Assembly: GCF_040958095.1 (NCBI RefSeq)
Contig: NC_091209.1
Location: 11,420,895 to 11,484,894 of the forward strand
Direction: 5' to 3'
DNA length: 64,000 nucleotides
DNA from: Procambarus clarkii
Taxonomy: Eukaryota; Arthropoda; Malacostraca; Decapoda; Cambaridae
A program made the position numbers and the translations under genes. Under the pieces are notes generated by a model, which was not told the DNA's origin, made no database searches, and worked only from the letters and a program-made list of their open reading frames with translations. This document shows, one piece after another, positions 46,801 through 61,800 of this stretch (its first letter is position 1; each line of letters opens with the position of its first letter).

Positions 46801-49800
46801 TTGCTAAACTCTCTTGGGCTAAGGTGAAAGCAAAGTTTGAAGGGAATAATAGCTTTTTTTTTATACTTTAGAGGCATAAATAATTAGAAAATAACACTAT
46901 CCATAAACAAAAAATTATCTTTTTTTACACAGTGCAATCTATGAGATAATGTACCAGTATGCGTGTTTAAGTTCCCCCTAATGTTGGACACTGGCCGGCA
47001 AATGTTGCATACTTAGGGAAACACCACAGCTGGAAGCAGGAATTTGTGTTATGTATAGGTGACCTGTATGTAAACAAGTGAGCACAATCTCCAAACCAGC
47101 ATAGCATCTGGGGATATGACAGAACAAACCACATTTGTTATCTCCTTTAGCTTGCTGGGGGCTAACAATGTCACCTCAACAATGATGTCACGATTTAAGT
47201 CACTGTTCTAGTCTCATGATGGAAATCTCTCATTAATGTACAGTACTATAACTTTATCAATTATAAATACACAAACATTTAAGAATAAAACTTTTGATAT
47301 GATTAGTTTGATTTGCTATTCTCATTGTGTCTCAATACAGCTTTATTTAATTCATGGTTGCTTGTGCACACACTGAGCAATTGTCAATACTGTATATGCA
47401 AACAAAGTGCCTTTATATTCATGTGTTTTACTTATAATAATAACATTTATTTCTGGCACAATGAAATAAGCAAGCAATTATCAAAAGAAGACGCCAAGCT
47501 GCACAATGAAATAAGTTATGCTTTATAATGCAGACAAAAATTATAACACCTGTGCATAATAAATTAAGGATATTAAATAGTATTGGTTTATCATAATAGA
47601 AACAATCATCAAATAATAACCTCAATCTCAAGGCATGTGATCACAAGACATCTGCAAAATAATACTAACTTATCAGCACAGCAGAAATGATTTAGGCAAA
47701 CTGGGCATGCATGCAATAATACAGCTGAAGCGTTACAGCATTTTGATGAGCTTAAAACAACTTTCACCTATGCACCCATTTTGATTCTGTAAACCCAGTG
47801 ATGCCAGGAGGATATGTTAATAAGTTTACCTTCATCCTAAACTCATTAGTCTGTTACATCAGTAACTCTGGCATAATGTTTACTGTCACCAGTTCCATGG
47901 TGCTATAAGCCGTGTACATCACCACAGTACTGGGGCCATACAGTCCAATGTTACCATTACAGTGGAATCTCCAAAATCCAGATAGTATTTCTGATTTGTG
48001 AAATTTGGGTTTCCAGAGATTCGTCCTTCTGGGAATACTGCATTTATCACCAAATTTTCCAAATTTTTCTTGAATCAGGTGATAAAATATATATACTGTA
48101 TTCATGCATGTTTAGACAAATAATGATTGTGTGCCTATAAATAATAAATATGGATAAAAAATAAAAAATTATTAACTTCACTTTTTATGTCACTTCTCAT
48201 TCAACCACTACTTTCCATTTCATGCACAAATGACAGGATTTGCTTTCCTTTTATTTGTCAAATACAACACTAGTACCAATGTCATACTCCTCTGCTAGCT
48301 GCTTTCCTTCCCAACCTCTTACCCATGTCTCATGTACCAACATTACTCTTGCTGCACCACATCCCTTCAACTCACAGATAATGATGAATGAAAAGTTGTG
48401 TAAATACTTGAGTAATGAGAAAGATTACAAGCATACGGTAAATTGGTCAGTAGATACGCCCTCACAGTAAGTTTGAACACCCCAGATAAAAAAATTAACA
48501 AATTCATTTGTACAATTTAACCACTGAAATAATTGTGCCTTTCGATGGTTGGTGAGAATTTTTTAAAATTTAGCAATACCTGTACTGCATTTTGATGTTT
48601 TTTAGTGTTTTTTTCACTCTGACTTGAAATGAAAATGTTAGAGTTTGGCAGCATCTTTATATTTTTCTCATTTTTAAAAATGTTCAATGTTAATAATTCA
48701 TTAACAACTGCACCACGAAGTTGTCACATGAAACAGGTGCACAGTGCAGGGGTTAAAGTACAGTACAGTACAAGCTTAATAAAACATTTATAAAATACAA
48801 ATGTATTATTTTGAATAATTAAAAATAAAGAGGAAAGGTTAGCAAAAATAAAAAAAAAAATAAAAGTTAATGGAAATTACGCAATTAACAGATGATCCGG
48901 TTCACATTGTATTACGGTAAGCAATCCGAATTTCCATTATTTTTGACATCTGCGTTTTGAAAGGAAAATCTGGTGGCCAGATTTGGTCTGCTATATGGAG
49001 AGAAGTGTTATAGTGTGGTCCAAATTGGGGGGCGTACTATACAGTATAGCGTTATGAACATTTTCCTTATCAGTATACCTGTACTAGAATGTTGCACAAA
49101 CACTAATTATATGAATAGTGTATCTATAAAACAATTAACATAATATTCAAATAACTTTGTTATATTCAGTACTTACAGCACTTTGAATTTTTCTTGATAT
49201 TTAAATTTTCACAGGAACTTAAAAAATATCCATCTGGAACCAATTCATCATCATGCTTACCATAAATATATTAAACACAACAAATTCTATTACAGTATTG
49301 CTATATGGGCTACGATTCACTACCTAAATCACTAAACTGCTATTACCTTGCATGTACTACACATACAGTATTCAAATTAAACTTTTCCACTGAAACAAAA
49401 ACACTAAATGTGAGACTAGGCATGTAACCAGTTAGCCTCAGTGGGCCATAAGAATTAACAATACTCTCATACATACTGTAGATTTTATAAATTGTCACAT
49501 TACTACTATAGGACTCATTGATTCATTGTCACCATCTATCACCTATATCACTGATGCCTTATTTCCTGTTGGAACTCTTCTTCCTTAAAATGGTGGCCTC
49601 GTGTAGAATTACATGCTAATACAATATTTGAATTTTCTTCAGGTATTAAAATCCTTTGATGAATATTTGAGACATGTGCCAAGAATTCCAAATGCTCTCA
49701 TCTGTGAAGCAGTCCCCACAGAGGTTAAAGGTACTCAGTCTTAGAATCTTAAGAGAAAAGAAGCAGCATAGGGAAAATGATGACTACATACAAGATACTG

Positions 49801-52800
49801 AGGGGAACAAGGAAAGTACAGTATGCAGTTAAATTGAGAGGCGGTAGGACAAAGGGACAACAGTGGAAGCCGGATATGCAATAATCATAATTCTTTAACT
49901 TTTCATTTATTTATTTATATATACAAGAGCTCTTACATTCTTGTACAGCCACTAGTACGCATAGTGTTTCGGGCAGGTCCTTAATCCAAATTTTCACACA
50001 CACACGTACCTAGGAAGTAGCCCATAGCAGCTGTCTAACTACCAGGTACCTATTTATTGCTAGGTGAACAGGGGCATCAGGGTGAAAGAAAACGCCAAAA
50101 GACGCCAAATCCAATTCATATGTGGAGGGAGCGAAACAGAACCCCTCTCTTTGTAACACCAAGCCCCGTTCTGAGGGTACAAAAACCCAGGCAGTGTCCA
50201 ACTGGGCTCAAGGGCCCCCCCAAGTCAATCCCTCACCTGCCCTGGGAACCTCACCCTGAGGACCCGGGGGCCAAGCCGTCCTCCAAATCTCCCGCTTCTA
50301 AAGAAAAGGCAGTCTGTCTGGAGGACTAGGCTTGAATGCCTCTGCCGCCACCCCGGAAGGGGACTTCCCAGAGAGTGCTCGAGTCTCAACACAAACTGAA
50401 CCCTGCCCTGACTCCAAAACCCTCAGACGTTTTGGAGCCGGAAGCAAAGGGGAGGGGGGGGGGGGGACCGAAAGAACTACCGAAGAGGAAGGACAAGGAG
50501 GAGCAGACGAAGCCAAAGTCGAAGTGACTCCCACCTACAAGTCAGTCCCCCTATAACCAAAACGGGGCAGTCTCGGGGCATCCGGGGACGCAACGAACCT
50601 ATCGCGTTGCAGCAACCTAACCCGAGCATGCAACACCGCAGCTGCCTGCACCTTTATCATATTCAGTAGGTTGGGTGAAATAGAGCAAAGAACAAACATC
50701 ACACGAGTCCAAGTCCAAGTCAAAGGAATCACTGACCCTACAGGCAGCATGGTGAAGGCACAACCGGATTGTCACCCTGAGATAAGGAAACAGCAACCAT
50801 CAACCCCACAAAATGTGAGAGGGGACTCAAGGGTCGCATCCATCAGACCAAGGCTAAGGGAAGCCCAGTCAGGGTACTGTGAACCAGCGCCCAAAACTAC
50901 CGAGCAAACTTCTAAAAGATGAACCCACGGAGGTGTCCACTCACGGGGGGCCTAGAAGGGGGTACCACCAAGAACACAGATGTATATAGAAATACCCAAT
51001 TGTATAAAGGAGGGCAACCAACCAAAGGCAGACCCCCCAACCAGGCAGGAAAACAAAAACAAAAGAAAAAACCCTGCAAGAGAACAACCTACCCAGGCGG
51101 AACAGAGCTGACTGCTATAATAGGTGATAACTAACTGTGTAATACCCCATGCCCCTACCAGTGATGAAAACTACCTCCTACCCAGAGGCAAACAAGGGCA
51201 AGAAAACAACCCAGCTGATTCCAAGGGCGGCCAAGTACCGAGAGCAGTAACAGACACAGCGGAGGTAGGTCCCAAAGCGACTTGTGGAAGGTGGCTCCAA
51301 GCCCTAAGGGCTTGGAGCCACCTTCACTTACAGGGCACCTAGGGAAGAAAACCTTAGGTGCATGCAGCTCGAGTACAGTAGAATATTACTTCTGGCTTAC
51401 ACACCACTTTAGAGACAGACCACACCACAAAAAGCAGTAACTGAAATCAAATCAGGAGCCAGAGGCACATAACCTGCCAGAGGCACAACAGCCAAGCACT
51501 GCCAGTTGGATTGCCGACGTGAGGATCTGGGGCTCCCCCTTCCCCCTCCCGGGAAGGCGGGGTAATTGCCCAAGTGTAATTACCCAAGTGTAGTTACAGG
51601 ATGAGAACTACACTCGTGTTGTCCCGTCTTCCCAGCACTCAAAGGTGCTGCACACCCAGGGTGCGCAGACAGCAGGGCGGCAACGTGATGATGTCATGCT
51701 CGTTTGCTAATTTTCATTTGGGGAGTTCTGTCCACTCGTTCGGCTTTTGGTAGCAATATTTTCACCAGAATAGGGGGTTTGTTTTGAGGCGCCTTCCTTT
51801 CTGGGTGCCAGACCCGGTCGATGGCAGACATAGAATGCTTCTAACCACAAAAGGGTTTCACTAGCCCATTGCTCCTCGTGCCTCTCAGAGAGGGGCCAGG
51901 TTCTGGCTCGTGGTCCCCGGTAGGCAAGAACTCCATGCACCTTGACTGATGCCAGAAAGCTAATACAGTAGATACATATCAGCCTGGGATAGCTCCGGGA
52001 AGCCGACGGGACTCCTCCTAGAAAAGGTGTCAAAGTGACTTTCACCAATAACTTCAAGACAAAATACAGGAGAATGAACATCAAGAGATGAAATTAGCAC
52101 ATCAAGTACAAATAGCTAGAAGGCAGGGCATAATGAGCCACTCTCACTACCCAGTAGTCATAGACAGATAAGCACTGATAGGTAAGCACAGCCATTGCCA
52201 AGCATGTGAACCACTACTGCCTTCAGCAGCCATATACAAATGAAGCTGTCACCCCCACCTTCAGGAAAACAAAGTGTGTAATTAGAAAAAAATGGGGAAA
52301 CAATATTCATAGTAATAGGAATGTGGAGGTAGAGAAAACTGAGTATGGTACAGTAGTATACAATGTGGTTGTGCAATTTTCCTTAAAGAAATCCATTGTT
52401 GTCACTGGGTTACCCATTTTCTTTTTCCAATGTTAGTGTTTCCATGGCTGACCAAGGCCAACTGGTCTACACCCTACATCCTATCATTGCCAACATGCTT
52501 TTACTGATCAACACGAGTGTCATGCATGATCTTCCTTACACACGTTCTTACATAATGAACTTCACAAAAGCATATAAATTATTCACAATTTCTCTACAAT
52601 AACAGGAGCTGTTCACTTGAGACAGTTAAGCAAGTCCCAGCTGTGTCTGGGTACAAGTGACAGGATGAACAACCCAGCAGGTTTTCTTATTATTGGGGAG
52701 TGTTGTACATGCTGCTATGGTGGTATGTCCACTCACAAGATGAGTGGCGCAATAAACTCGCCCCTCGGGGCAAAATTTAAATTCTGTATAGTTAACTAAT

Positions 52801-55800
52801 TTTGAAAGTCCATTCTCAAACTGCTCCTTATTAATGCTGCCTTTGAGTAAGGTTTCTGTAGAATTATTTTACATTTTCATTCATACTGCAGTAATCTGTG
52901 TCTATTCCTTCCATCTTACAATGTTTAACTTCTGTACAAATTCTTGAAGGTGTTAAATAGCCTTTAACCTACTTCCACCAACATCTTCCTGATGCTCACC
53001 AGGAACATGTAAATTCTTATATCTTTTGTTAAACACTTTTACACCAACTACGTACTCTCAACTGCCTTATCTTGCATGCCCAGTGCTGACGGTTAAAATT
53101 ATTAAAACCGACTCTTCTCTCTCACATTCAAGAAATCATCAATATGTTCCCACAACACTTACTTACATTCATTTAGTTTTAGGTGCACAATGGCAATGAA
53201 ATCCTTTCAAAATTGGGACTTTTTTGTTTACCTTATTACAGAGTATTTATCTAAGCATTCATTATTTCACACTAAGTATGCAACCACCTTAACAAAGGAG
53301 AACAGCTTATGCAATGGGGCTTTCAGTTACTCCATGCAGATCATAGTTGGCAACAAACCTCTAGATCCAAACTCCAAAAAATTATTCAAATATTAATTCA
53401 TGGGATATATAAAAACAATGTACCATAACAGTTCCATGCTGTCTGTGGAATAGATGTCAAACAATGAGCATTTCAGGTGCATTTTATAAACAAGCATATC
53501 ATCTGTTGTTTATTAAACATGTAATATTATAGGTAATTAAAGTTTTTTACTTAAATGTCCACTCAAGCACTTACTTTACATCATAAAGGAAAAAATCATA
53601 GTTTACCAACTTATTTAATGTGTAAAAACATAAAGAGCACATGCTTCCTTATATACATCAGTGTGCTTCTCTCTCGCTCTTCTGGGACGTCACTAGAAAA
53701 TTACAGGGAACAAGACATCGAAGTCAAGGACAAATGTACCTGTAACTACAGATTTTTATCATGCGTGTCATCTACTTGATGCTTGGTATGAAAATTCAGA
53801 TGTGAACCATAATTATTAACTAGTAGTGGATATCCAGGGAGCCTTTAATTAGTAGCAAATCATACACTAAATTCTATTGTTTCTTAAACTTTTTAAGATT
53901 CAGATTTTAAAATTCACTTAAAAACAGTTATTTTTTTTTTATTCTATAAACAAGAGAATTGTACACCTAGCTGACCCTTATGGGTTTGCTAGTCAACCAC
54001 TATGTTGTGCACTTCACACATCTATGCAAATAGAGAACACCCATTCCCTCACATACAGCCGTATAACTGCACAACACAGACAGACACGAGACAGACAGGC
54101 ACAGCACACGTGCTCGTGTCCACTGCATCTAGTAGTCTTGATAGAAAGAATAAGCCTCCAACCTGTGACAGTCCCCCCATGATTTCATCTGATGTATTTT
54201 TACATGCATGTGTGTGTAAGAAAAAGAAAAAAGAGCCTGCTAAAAATCATCACGGTTATCCTGTTTTCCACTTTCATAAGGGGAGAAGCATCAAATCAAA
54301 GAAAGGAGAATAGCACATGAAAAGAACACTTTGATATTTAAAAATAATACCAACACAATCATCACACTTCAAACACTGCTGCAACACTGGGAATCAGCAC
54401 AAACATAGATGAGTATAATGCTTCCATCACTTTCTCCTTTGCTTAAGTATCATTATATTTCTAGAGCATTCACTATTATTATTATTATCTGTCCTAATTA
54501 AAAAATCTGAATTTCTTTTTCTTCTGTAAAGAATATAACAGCTGCAAAGCTTAACAAGAAAACAGCTTGAGTTTTAATGGTTAATGCACTTCACCAAGAT
54601 GGTCCTTTTGAATAAAAAAAAAAAAAAAAGCTTACTACCATATCTCCAATACTGAACTATAAAAACATCCTAATCTATGTAGTGTAAACAAAAAATTACT
54701 ATACACAAGAAAACAGTTTCACATTTGAGAGTAATAGATTTTGAAGGTTTAGCATGAAAAAATTAAAAGCAGCATTTAGGTACAGCATTTAGCGTGGAAC
54801 CATTTGAATAATCTGCCTACAGCAGACTAGTGATCTATTGCTCAAAGACTTTTGTAAAGATTTAATAAAGCTGAAATTTCTTTGGGCACTCACCAAATAT
54901 TTAAATAAATTAAACAAACTTTAATTTTGACAATAAAAGACTCCTTTATGTCAACAACTTAAAGCTGTTTTAATAGCTGGTTTAGACAACAGGGAATCTT
55001 GCAATCCATATCAACAGTTAAATTTATTAACTGAATCATATTCTCCGCCACACGAATGCCAATAGTCTAGAATAACATGATGTAGAGAAACAAGATCGAA
55101 GTAGACTCTTCTTTATAGTGTTATACCTGCAAGGGCTTAATCAAATCTCCAATTAAATAGATTTGATAAATGATTACAGTAACTGGCAGTGTTATTGTAT
55201 CTAGAAATAAAATCTAATCTAGAGCCTCTACTGTATTGTCAGCACTTTGTGCTCTCCACCAGTAGGAAACTAATTAATCACCAAGTAACTCATGATTCAA
55301 TATTCTGTTGTATACTATAGTCAATAACAAACTTTATGTAAACAAATCTTATCTCAACCATCAATTCTATAACAATATCATATTCATCATAGTTATAGCC
55401 CACTTGTCCTGGAAATCTCACACCTTGGTAATTGCCAAGTGTGCTTCAGAAAAGTTTGACCATTTTCTTCATTCATAAGATTTCACTTCTTACCTACTGC
55501 AGCTTTGTTAGTCTGATTTGCCCTTGTTTAGAATGCTACTCGTACATCTGGGGCAGCTCCTATTCTACAAAATGGGTAGTATTCCACTCTACAATGGGAT
55601 ACCTCTCAAACCATCTTCATCATGTCATATGTGGAGAAAAGTCCTACCCAGACTGTAGACAAAATTGCTTTAAATTCATTCAGTACCATTATAATTTTTT
55701 CCCCCATTTTCATGAAGTGGAGAGGATAAGATTTACATAAACTCAAAAGCTTTTCAAGGCAAACGTATCACGAGGCTGTGCCCTGGTAACTACCTATTAA

Positions 55801-58800
55801 AATCTTTATGGTAGGAAACTTCTAAAGATCATGGGCCTGTGAATATGCCTGAAGCTGACTAAGTTTAAACACTCTGCAAAGCAACGGGGAGATACCTGCA
55901 TTAGTGTATGGCACCCTGGTATCAAACACATCGCAAAGCAATGAGAAGATATGTACATTAATGTATGGCACCATGGTACAGAAATACAGAAGTGGAATAC
56001 CAAGACCTTGCACAAAAGATACTAGAGCAGAAATGCCACAAGAAACAAGGCATGGTGGACTATTTGACAAGTTATTTCTGACAACCTAAATAGCACCCTG
56101 TTAAAATCTTGAATTTTATTCCAGACTAAAAACAAAGTTTGGATAGATATGCACAAAGCAACCTCTAAAACCAAACAAAATATATTCAAGGTCATGGTAC
56201 AGACCATGTAGTTCATTAACCTGATTGTCCATCACCACAGTCAAGAAGCAGCAAGTTGTGACATCATTCAGATCCTCAAAGGAAAGACACACTTGAAACA
56301 CACTACATCCTTTACTATCATCATTTGCATCCCTCCCTCCCTCCCTTACATGTTTTTTCGTCTCAAGTTTGCTCCTTATATTCTTGCCCTTATTGTCTTT
56401 CCAGTTTCCCTTCTCATTTTGGTCTTACATTAATTATGTACCAGGTAGTCAAGCTAGGTTTAGTAATACATAAACAAATTATCAAAAGAAGGCATCAAGC
56501 CGGGGAGACTATATAGCATCATCAGTGTTGCTAGATATTCAATAAGTGCTATATATCACTGAGGATGACAATACAAGAACAAAAGAACATAAGGTGAGCA
56601 ATATCAAAGGTAATGCATTCACCAAGGATTCTATTGAGGAACAAATAACCACATGGCACAGTTGGGAAGCAAGACACACGAGCATCCAGAAAATCAGAAC
56701 ATTCAACAAGGAGATGCACAACTGAAAGAGGGACAATGCAGTTCGGACAAGTAATACAAAATTTGTCACTCCACCTTACCCAAGTCGCTAATCAATAACA
56801 AGTACATTTCTCCTTATTTTGTCCCCAGCCGTCACTTGTCCTGCCAAGTGATGAGCTGCCCTCAGTGGTACTCTCCCAAGTGATATGTTTCCTCTGATGG
56901 TTTTTAGGTATTTCTTTTATTTCCTTTCTAGTATAATTTTGTCCTATTTTATCTGCAAGTTTTATCACTATGCCCTTGTCTTTCTTTTTTTCTCAAGCCC
57001 TCTGTTAACTTCAGTAGAATCTCTCTATATGACCTTCTCTTGTTTATCATTTTTCTCTTGTCCAATTTATTAACAAAAAAATTGAATGTACCGTACCACT
57101 GCAAGACCACTCTTTCTTGCTTACCTATTTTCCATTGAACTTGCCCTTTTTCTCACTTCTGTATTGATTTATCTTTAATCCTCCCCTGATCCCTTGTACA
57201 GTATAGACACTCTTGTTGTCAAAACGATATATAGCAGCATATGGCAGATTTTGCAGACAAGCTACACTCAAATGCTATATACAGTAATTAACTTTATATG
57301 CATACATAAATGGTAATGCCCAAAGACAATTTCATTAGCAAGCAAATTACAATACAGTGCCTATTTGCTCTAATATGCATCACAAAAATTACTTGTCGTC
57401 CTTTTAAAGACACCTGCCGCCTACTTCTCAGGGATGAGTCCACCTGTTGCAGAAGTAAAATATTTTGAAGGTTTTCCAAGTCCAGAAACACAATCATTAA
57501 ATACAAAGAGTGTAGTTTTCAGTGAGGCAAACAGGCTATATAATAATTAAATTACAAGGGCAGTGTTAATACAATATTGAGTTGTTATACCAACACATTA
57601 TGCACACAGTACTAGCAAATTTTGAATTTTTCCAAACTTAAACAAGCATAATTTTTTAAAATAAACAAATAAAATTCCATTGCAAAACGTTTAAGAAGAA
57701 AAATACGGCATTTAATACAACAGTATGTGCAACATGAAAACATTATAAAACCAAGATAATTTTTAGTTGTATGAGGGGTGACTAAGAAAGGTATCCTGGG
57801 CCAAAATATCCTTGGATATGAACAGGGGTACTGTAACGAGTACTCTATGGCTTGATGAGAGTCCAAGACAGACCGATGTAGTGTTGGACATGAGGCACTC
57901 AAGGAACAAGCGTGTAAAATAAAGAACTCAAGGATGCCACAAAGAGCAACCATGACAGACCATAAGAAAAGCCACCATAGCCACTGCTCTGTCTGGCATC
58001 AGCGTTAGCTGTTCTAGCTCCACTATCAGTCAACTCTGACACCTAAAAAACCCTACAGACTCTGAACCATGTTCACTCACCTAAAATAAAGGCTGCTATA
58101 TAGTCATAGTGGCTTGGTGCTTTCTCCTGATAATTACCATAAAACAAAGGCGATGCAGAACTTCCTTCCTCTATCCCTGCATCAATGTGAGGGAGCACTT
58201 GAAGTCTCGTAGGCCCATCAGCTGCTCTCTAAGATGAGGATTCAAGCATGCTGCTCACCCAAAGATGACAAATTTCACAAACCTTAGGTGAAACTGACCC
58301 TGACCCCCAAAAGGAACGTAGGAATGAGAAATTATAAACACAAGTGTTCATAAAACTGTGTACAGCACTCCTCCACAATGCACCAGGGATATTGTTTCCA
58401 ACTGCCACAGTGCTATAAACCATAACACCCAGCACTAGAAGATGCAACAAAAGTCAAAGATCTAATAGAGGCTAATGAGGCAGATCATCTGGTCTGCTTC
58501 AACTGACTGTAGTTTGAGGATGACACGTGGTTGCCGTAACAAGTGTCCATCCCTAACCTGTCAGTATGCAAGTGGTCATAAAATAAATTAAAAATAAATT
58601 AAAAATAAAGAACAGGTAACAGAATGTTCCATTACTACACTACACAGGTGAGGAACAACCAGTCGTACTCAGTGAACAGCCTCAAACACCTGCAACCCTT
58701 GTTAAAATACCAAAGAATCATGAATAGTGGTACATATGAGAGACCTAAGCCACGGCTTTCCACACTGGTATTAAACTAAAGCACAAGCCAGTAGAACAGA

Positions 58801-61800
58801 GGACAAGCAAAGACTGGTAACAACACTCATAAAGCTAAATAATATACTGTACTACTATTAGACCATACTACCATATATCTAAACATGACGCACCAACAAA
58901 TTATATTTCAAAATTAAAAAAAAAGTCTAACTCAACTGAAAACTTGTCCTAGCGTTTTTATGACAACAGATGACAGCCAAGAACTATGTGAGCTGGCTCG
59001 GGCCAGTGGACCCAGAGGTGGGTATGGTGCTGAAAACCTGCTTTATTTATATATACAAGAGTTCTTACATTCTTGTACAGCCACTAGCATGCATAGCATT
59101 TTAGGCAAGCTCTTAATGATAATTTTCCCCGGAGTATGACTCGCCAAATCATTTAACAACTAGGTACCCATTATAGTGTTAGGTAAACAGAGGCTACAGT
59201 TAAGGATTGGTACCTAGTATATCCTCCCTTGCCAGGATACGAACCCAAGCCCAAGCACTCGTGAAATGCCAGGCAAGTGTCTTACTACTTCGCCATGGGG
59301 ACTGATAGTGCAAGCATTTGTTTAGCAGTTGAAAATTTCCATCAGCACCATACCATATGTCACCTCTGCCTGACTACACAATCCATGTCCAAGGTTACCT
59401 TGAGGTGTTTTCCTCGAGGTGTTTTCAGGGCTTAGCGACCCCGCGGCCCAGTCCTCGACCAGGCCTCCTACGGTCATTACGATCTTAATTGGGCGAACAG
59501 CCAAAATAATACTTTATTGAATTTTGGATGTTTTTTTGGTATAACACCTAAACTACACCAAATTAGTGATCCCAATAACAATTCTGCCTCCATCCTTTAC
59601 CACTCTTGACTATCGCCACACCCCTCTCGGTGACAATAGTAACGATTTGTTCCTCATCCTCTCCACCCGCAATCTAGTAGATGAGCAAGTGAAAAGTGAC
59701 AATACAAAGAAATACAAAAACAAAAAAATGGTAGAGAATTACAAAATATATTTCATATGGGTTTTTGTTCCACTATAATATCAGATCTAACCTGTGCATC
59801 TCTTAGATTTGATTAATCCCTTATAGGGAAAATGTCATCTTCAATAAAAATCTACTCACAATTTTGTGCTTCTCTACATTACTGTCAGCACTTTGTGTTG
59901 TGTTCACGCACATACCCAGTACACACATGTACCATACAGTATACTGAAAAACACTACCCCCCCCCCCATTGATGTAAATGCACAAGTGTACTTGAAAATC
60001 AGTACAGTATACCTAAAGCTACTGGCCGAGAAGACGCTAGAGACTGCAGGTCCATATCCCATAATACCAGGTATAACTGTCATGGTGATTCATACAGCAA
60101 ACACACAAGCTTCTGCAAAACATAGAATGTACTATCCAACCAAAATTGATATTAATCTTTCAACAAATCATTAAATAATTCAACCTTTATTCTTATTTGC
60201 TTAAATTATAATTTCTGAGGGTACAAACACTTCAATTATATGACAGATATACCAGTATTAACATTCTAAATTTTTCAGAGGGAAACTTTCAGCATGTACA
60301 AGATTCCAAGTCGGTTGAGGCTTGGACAATTTTCTAAAAAGCAAAATAATGTATCACGCACACACTTCACTTTTGAAGTGGTTACAAACTCTTATTGGCA
60401 TATAAACATAAGTGGTAATGTTTTTAAGTTGCATAGTTCTCTTACTGCAGGTCACTGCAGTTTCCAGAATTAGAGATCGAAGCCAAAGTCAGTCTTCATC
60501 ACAAAACTGCATATGGCTTTAACCTTCAAGTACTTTTTATATACAAGCACATATGGTTTCCTATTGTCAGGGACAGGAAGCCCATTAGGCTTATTGTCCC
60601 ACTGGGCCAATAACCGACGCTCTCCAGGATGCAACGCAAAACAATTGCCATACCTATTTACTGCAAGGTGAACAGAGGCATCAGGTGTAAGGAAACATGC
60701 CTAAAGTCTCCATCTTGTGTGGGAATCAAATCTGGACCTTTTGGTTATAAACTGTCTGTACTTATAACTTTGTAATTATAGAGCTGACTATTACAAAAAA
60801 GTTCTAGATATTACTCAAAATAAATAATAATAAATACACCAAAAATGGAAGATTTTTTATAAAGTATGCAAAAATATTATATGTAAATACTGTATGTGAA
60901 TATATGCGCTCAAAGCCACTCATGCAACAGACCAACACTGTAAATCATGAGCAAACCAGGACAGGTAGTGTGAGATTTGACCATGCATGGACTATCAAGG
61001 TACAATATACACTCCCATGTATGCTCCCCACAATATGGGACTATCCACGGAACTTACCTAACACTGCATTACATCAGTACATAATATTGCATAGACTATA
61101 TATGTATCCAAGTGCTTCAGTCTACATGTATGCCTGTGTTGTGTGTGGTGCATATGTAGGTTTGTACGCATGTGTGTTATCTAACCAGAGAATCGGAAAT
61201 AATCTACTGTTCTAAATACATAAATCATCAGGTCCATGTTTCAACCTATAACCATATTAATTTAACTTCATGCTCTTGTCTGTACCCATATTCAGAATAT
61301 TACTGGGCTTCAATCCACATCAATATATAAAGGTGAAAGATAAAGAACTGGTGGGGTTGAACAAAAGAACATGAACATTCAGTAAACATAAGCAGAAGCT
61401 TCGTATCAGATATTAAAAATAAATGATTTACAATTTAGTTTTTTTAAGAACTTCTTAAATTATGTAAATTTTAGGTGAAGAACCAGAATTATTTAGCATC
61501 AATTAGAATGACAACATTTGTATTTAAAATATAAATCAGCATTCTGAATACACAAGATGTGTCCTTTATTATTCCAAGTCATCAAAGGAAGAACTCAAAA
61601 ATGCATTAAAACTATTTACAATGCACAAATTCATTTTAAAAAATCATATACTTCACCTCATCTTTCCTCTGTGATAACTGTTAACCAAATTTAATATGCA
61701 ATATCAGTTTTTTATTCTCAAAGTATATAACCATATAGTGATATATGTACTGTGCATGCAGCTATATACAATATAAAGGACTGTTCCTATTTGTGTGTTC

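Noticed and set aside
46467-46877. 136-codon - strand gene
   Set aside because: It lies across a foldback element and has no splice or promoter support.
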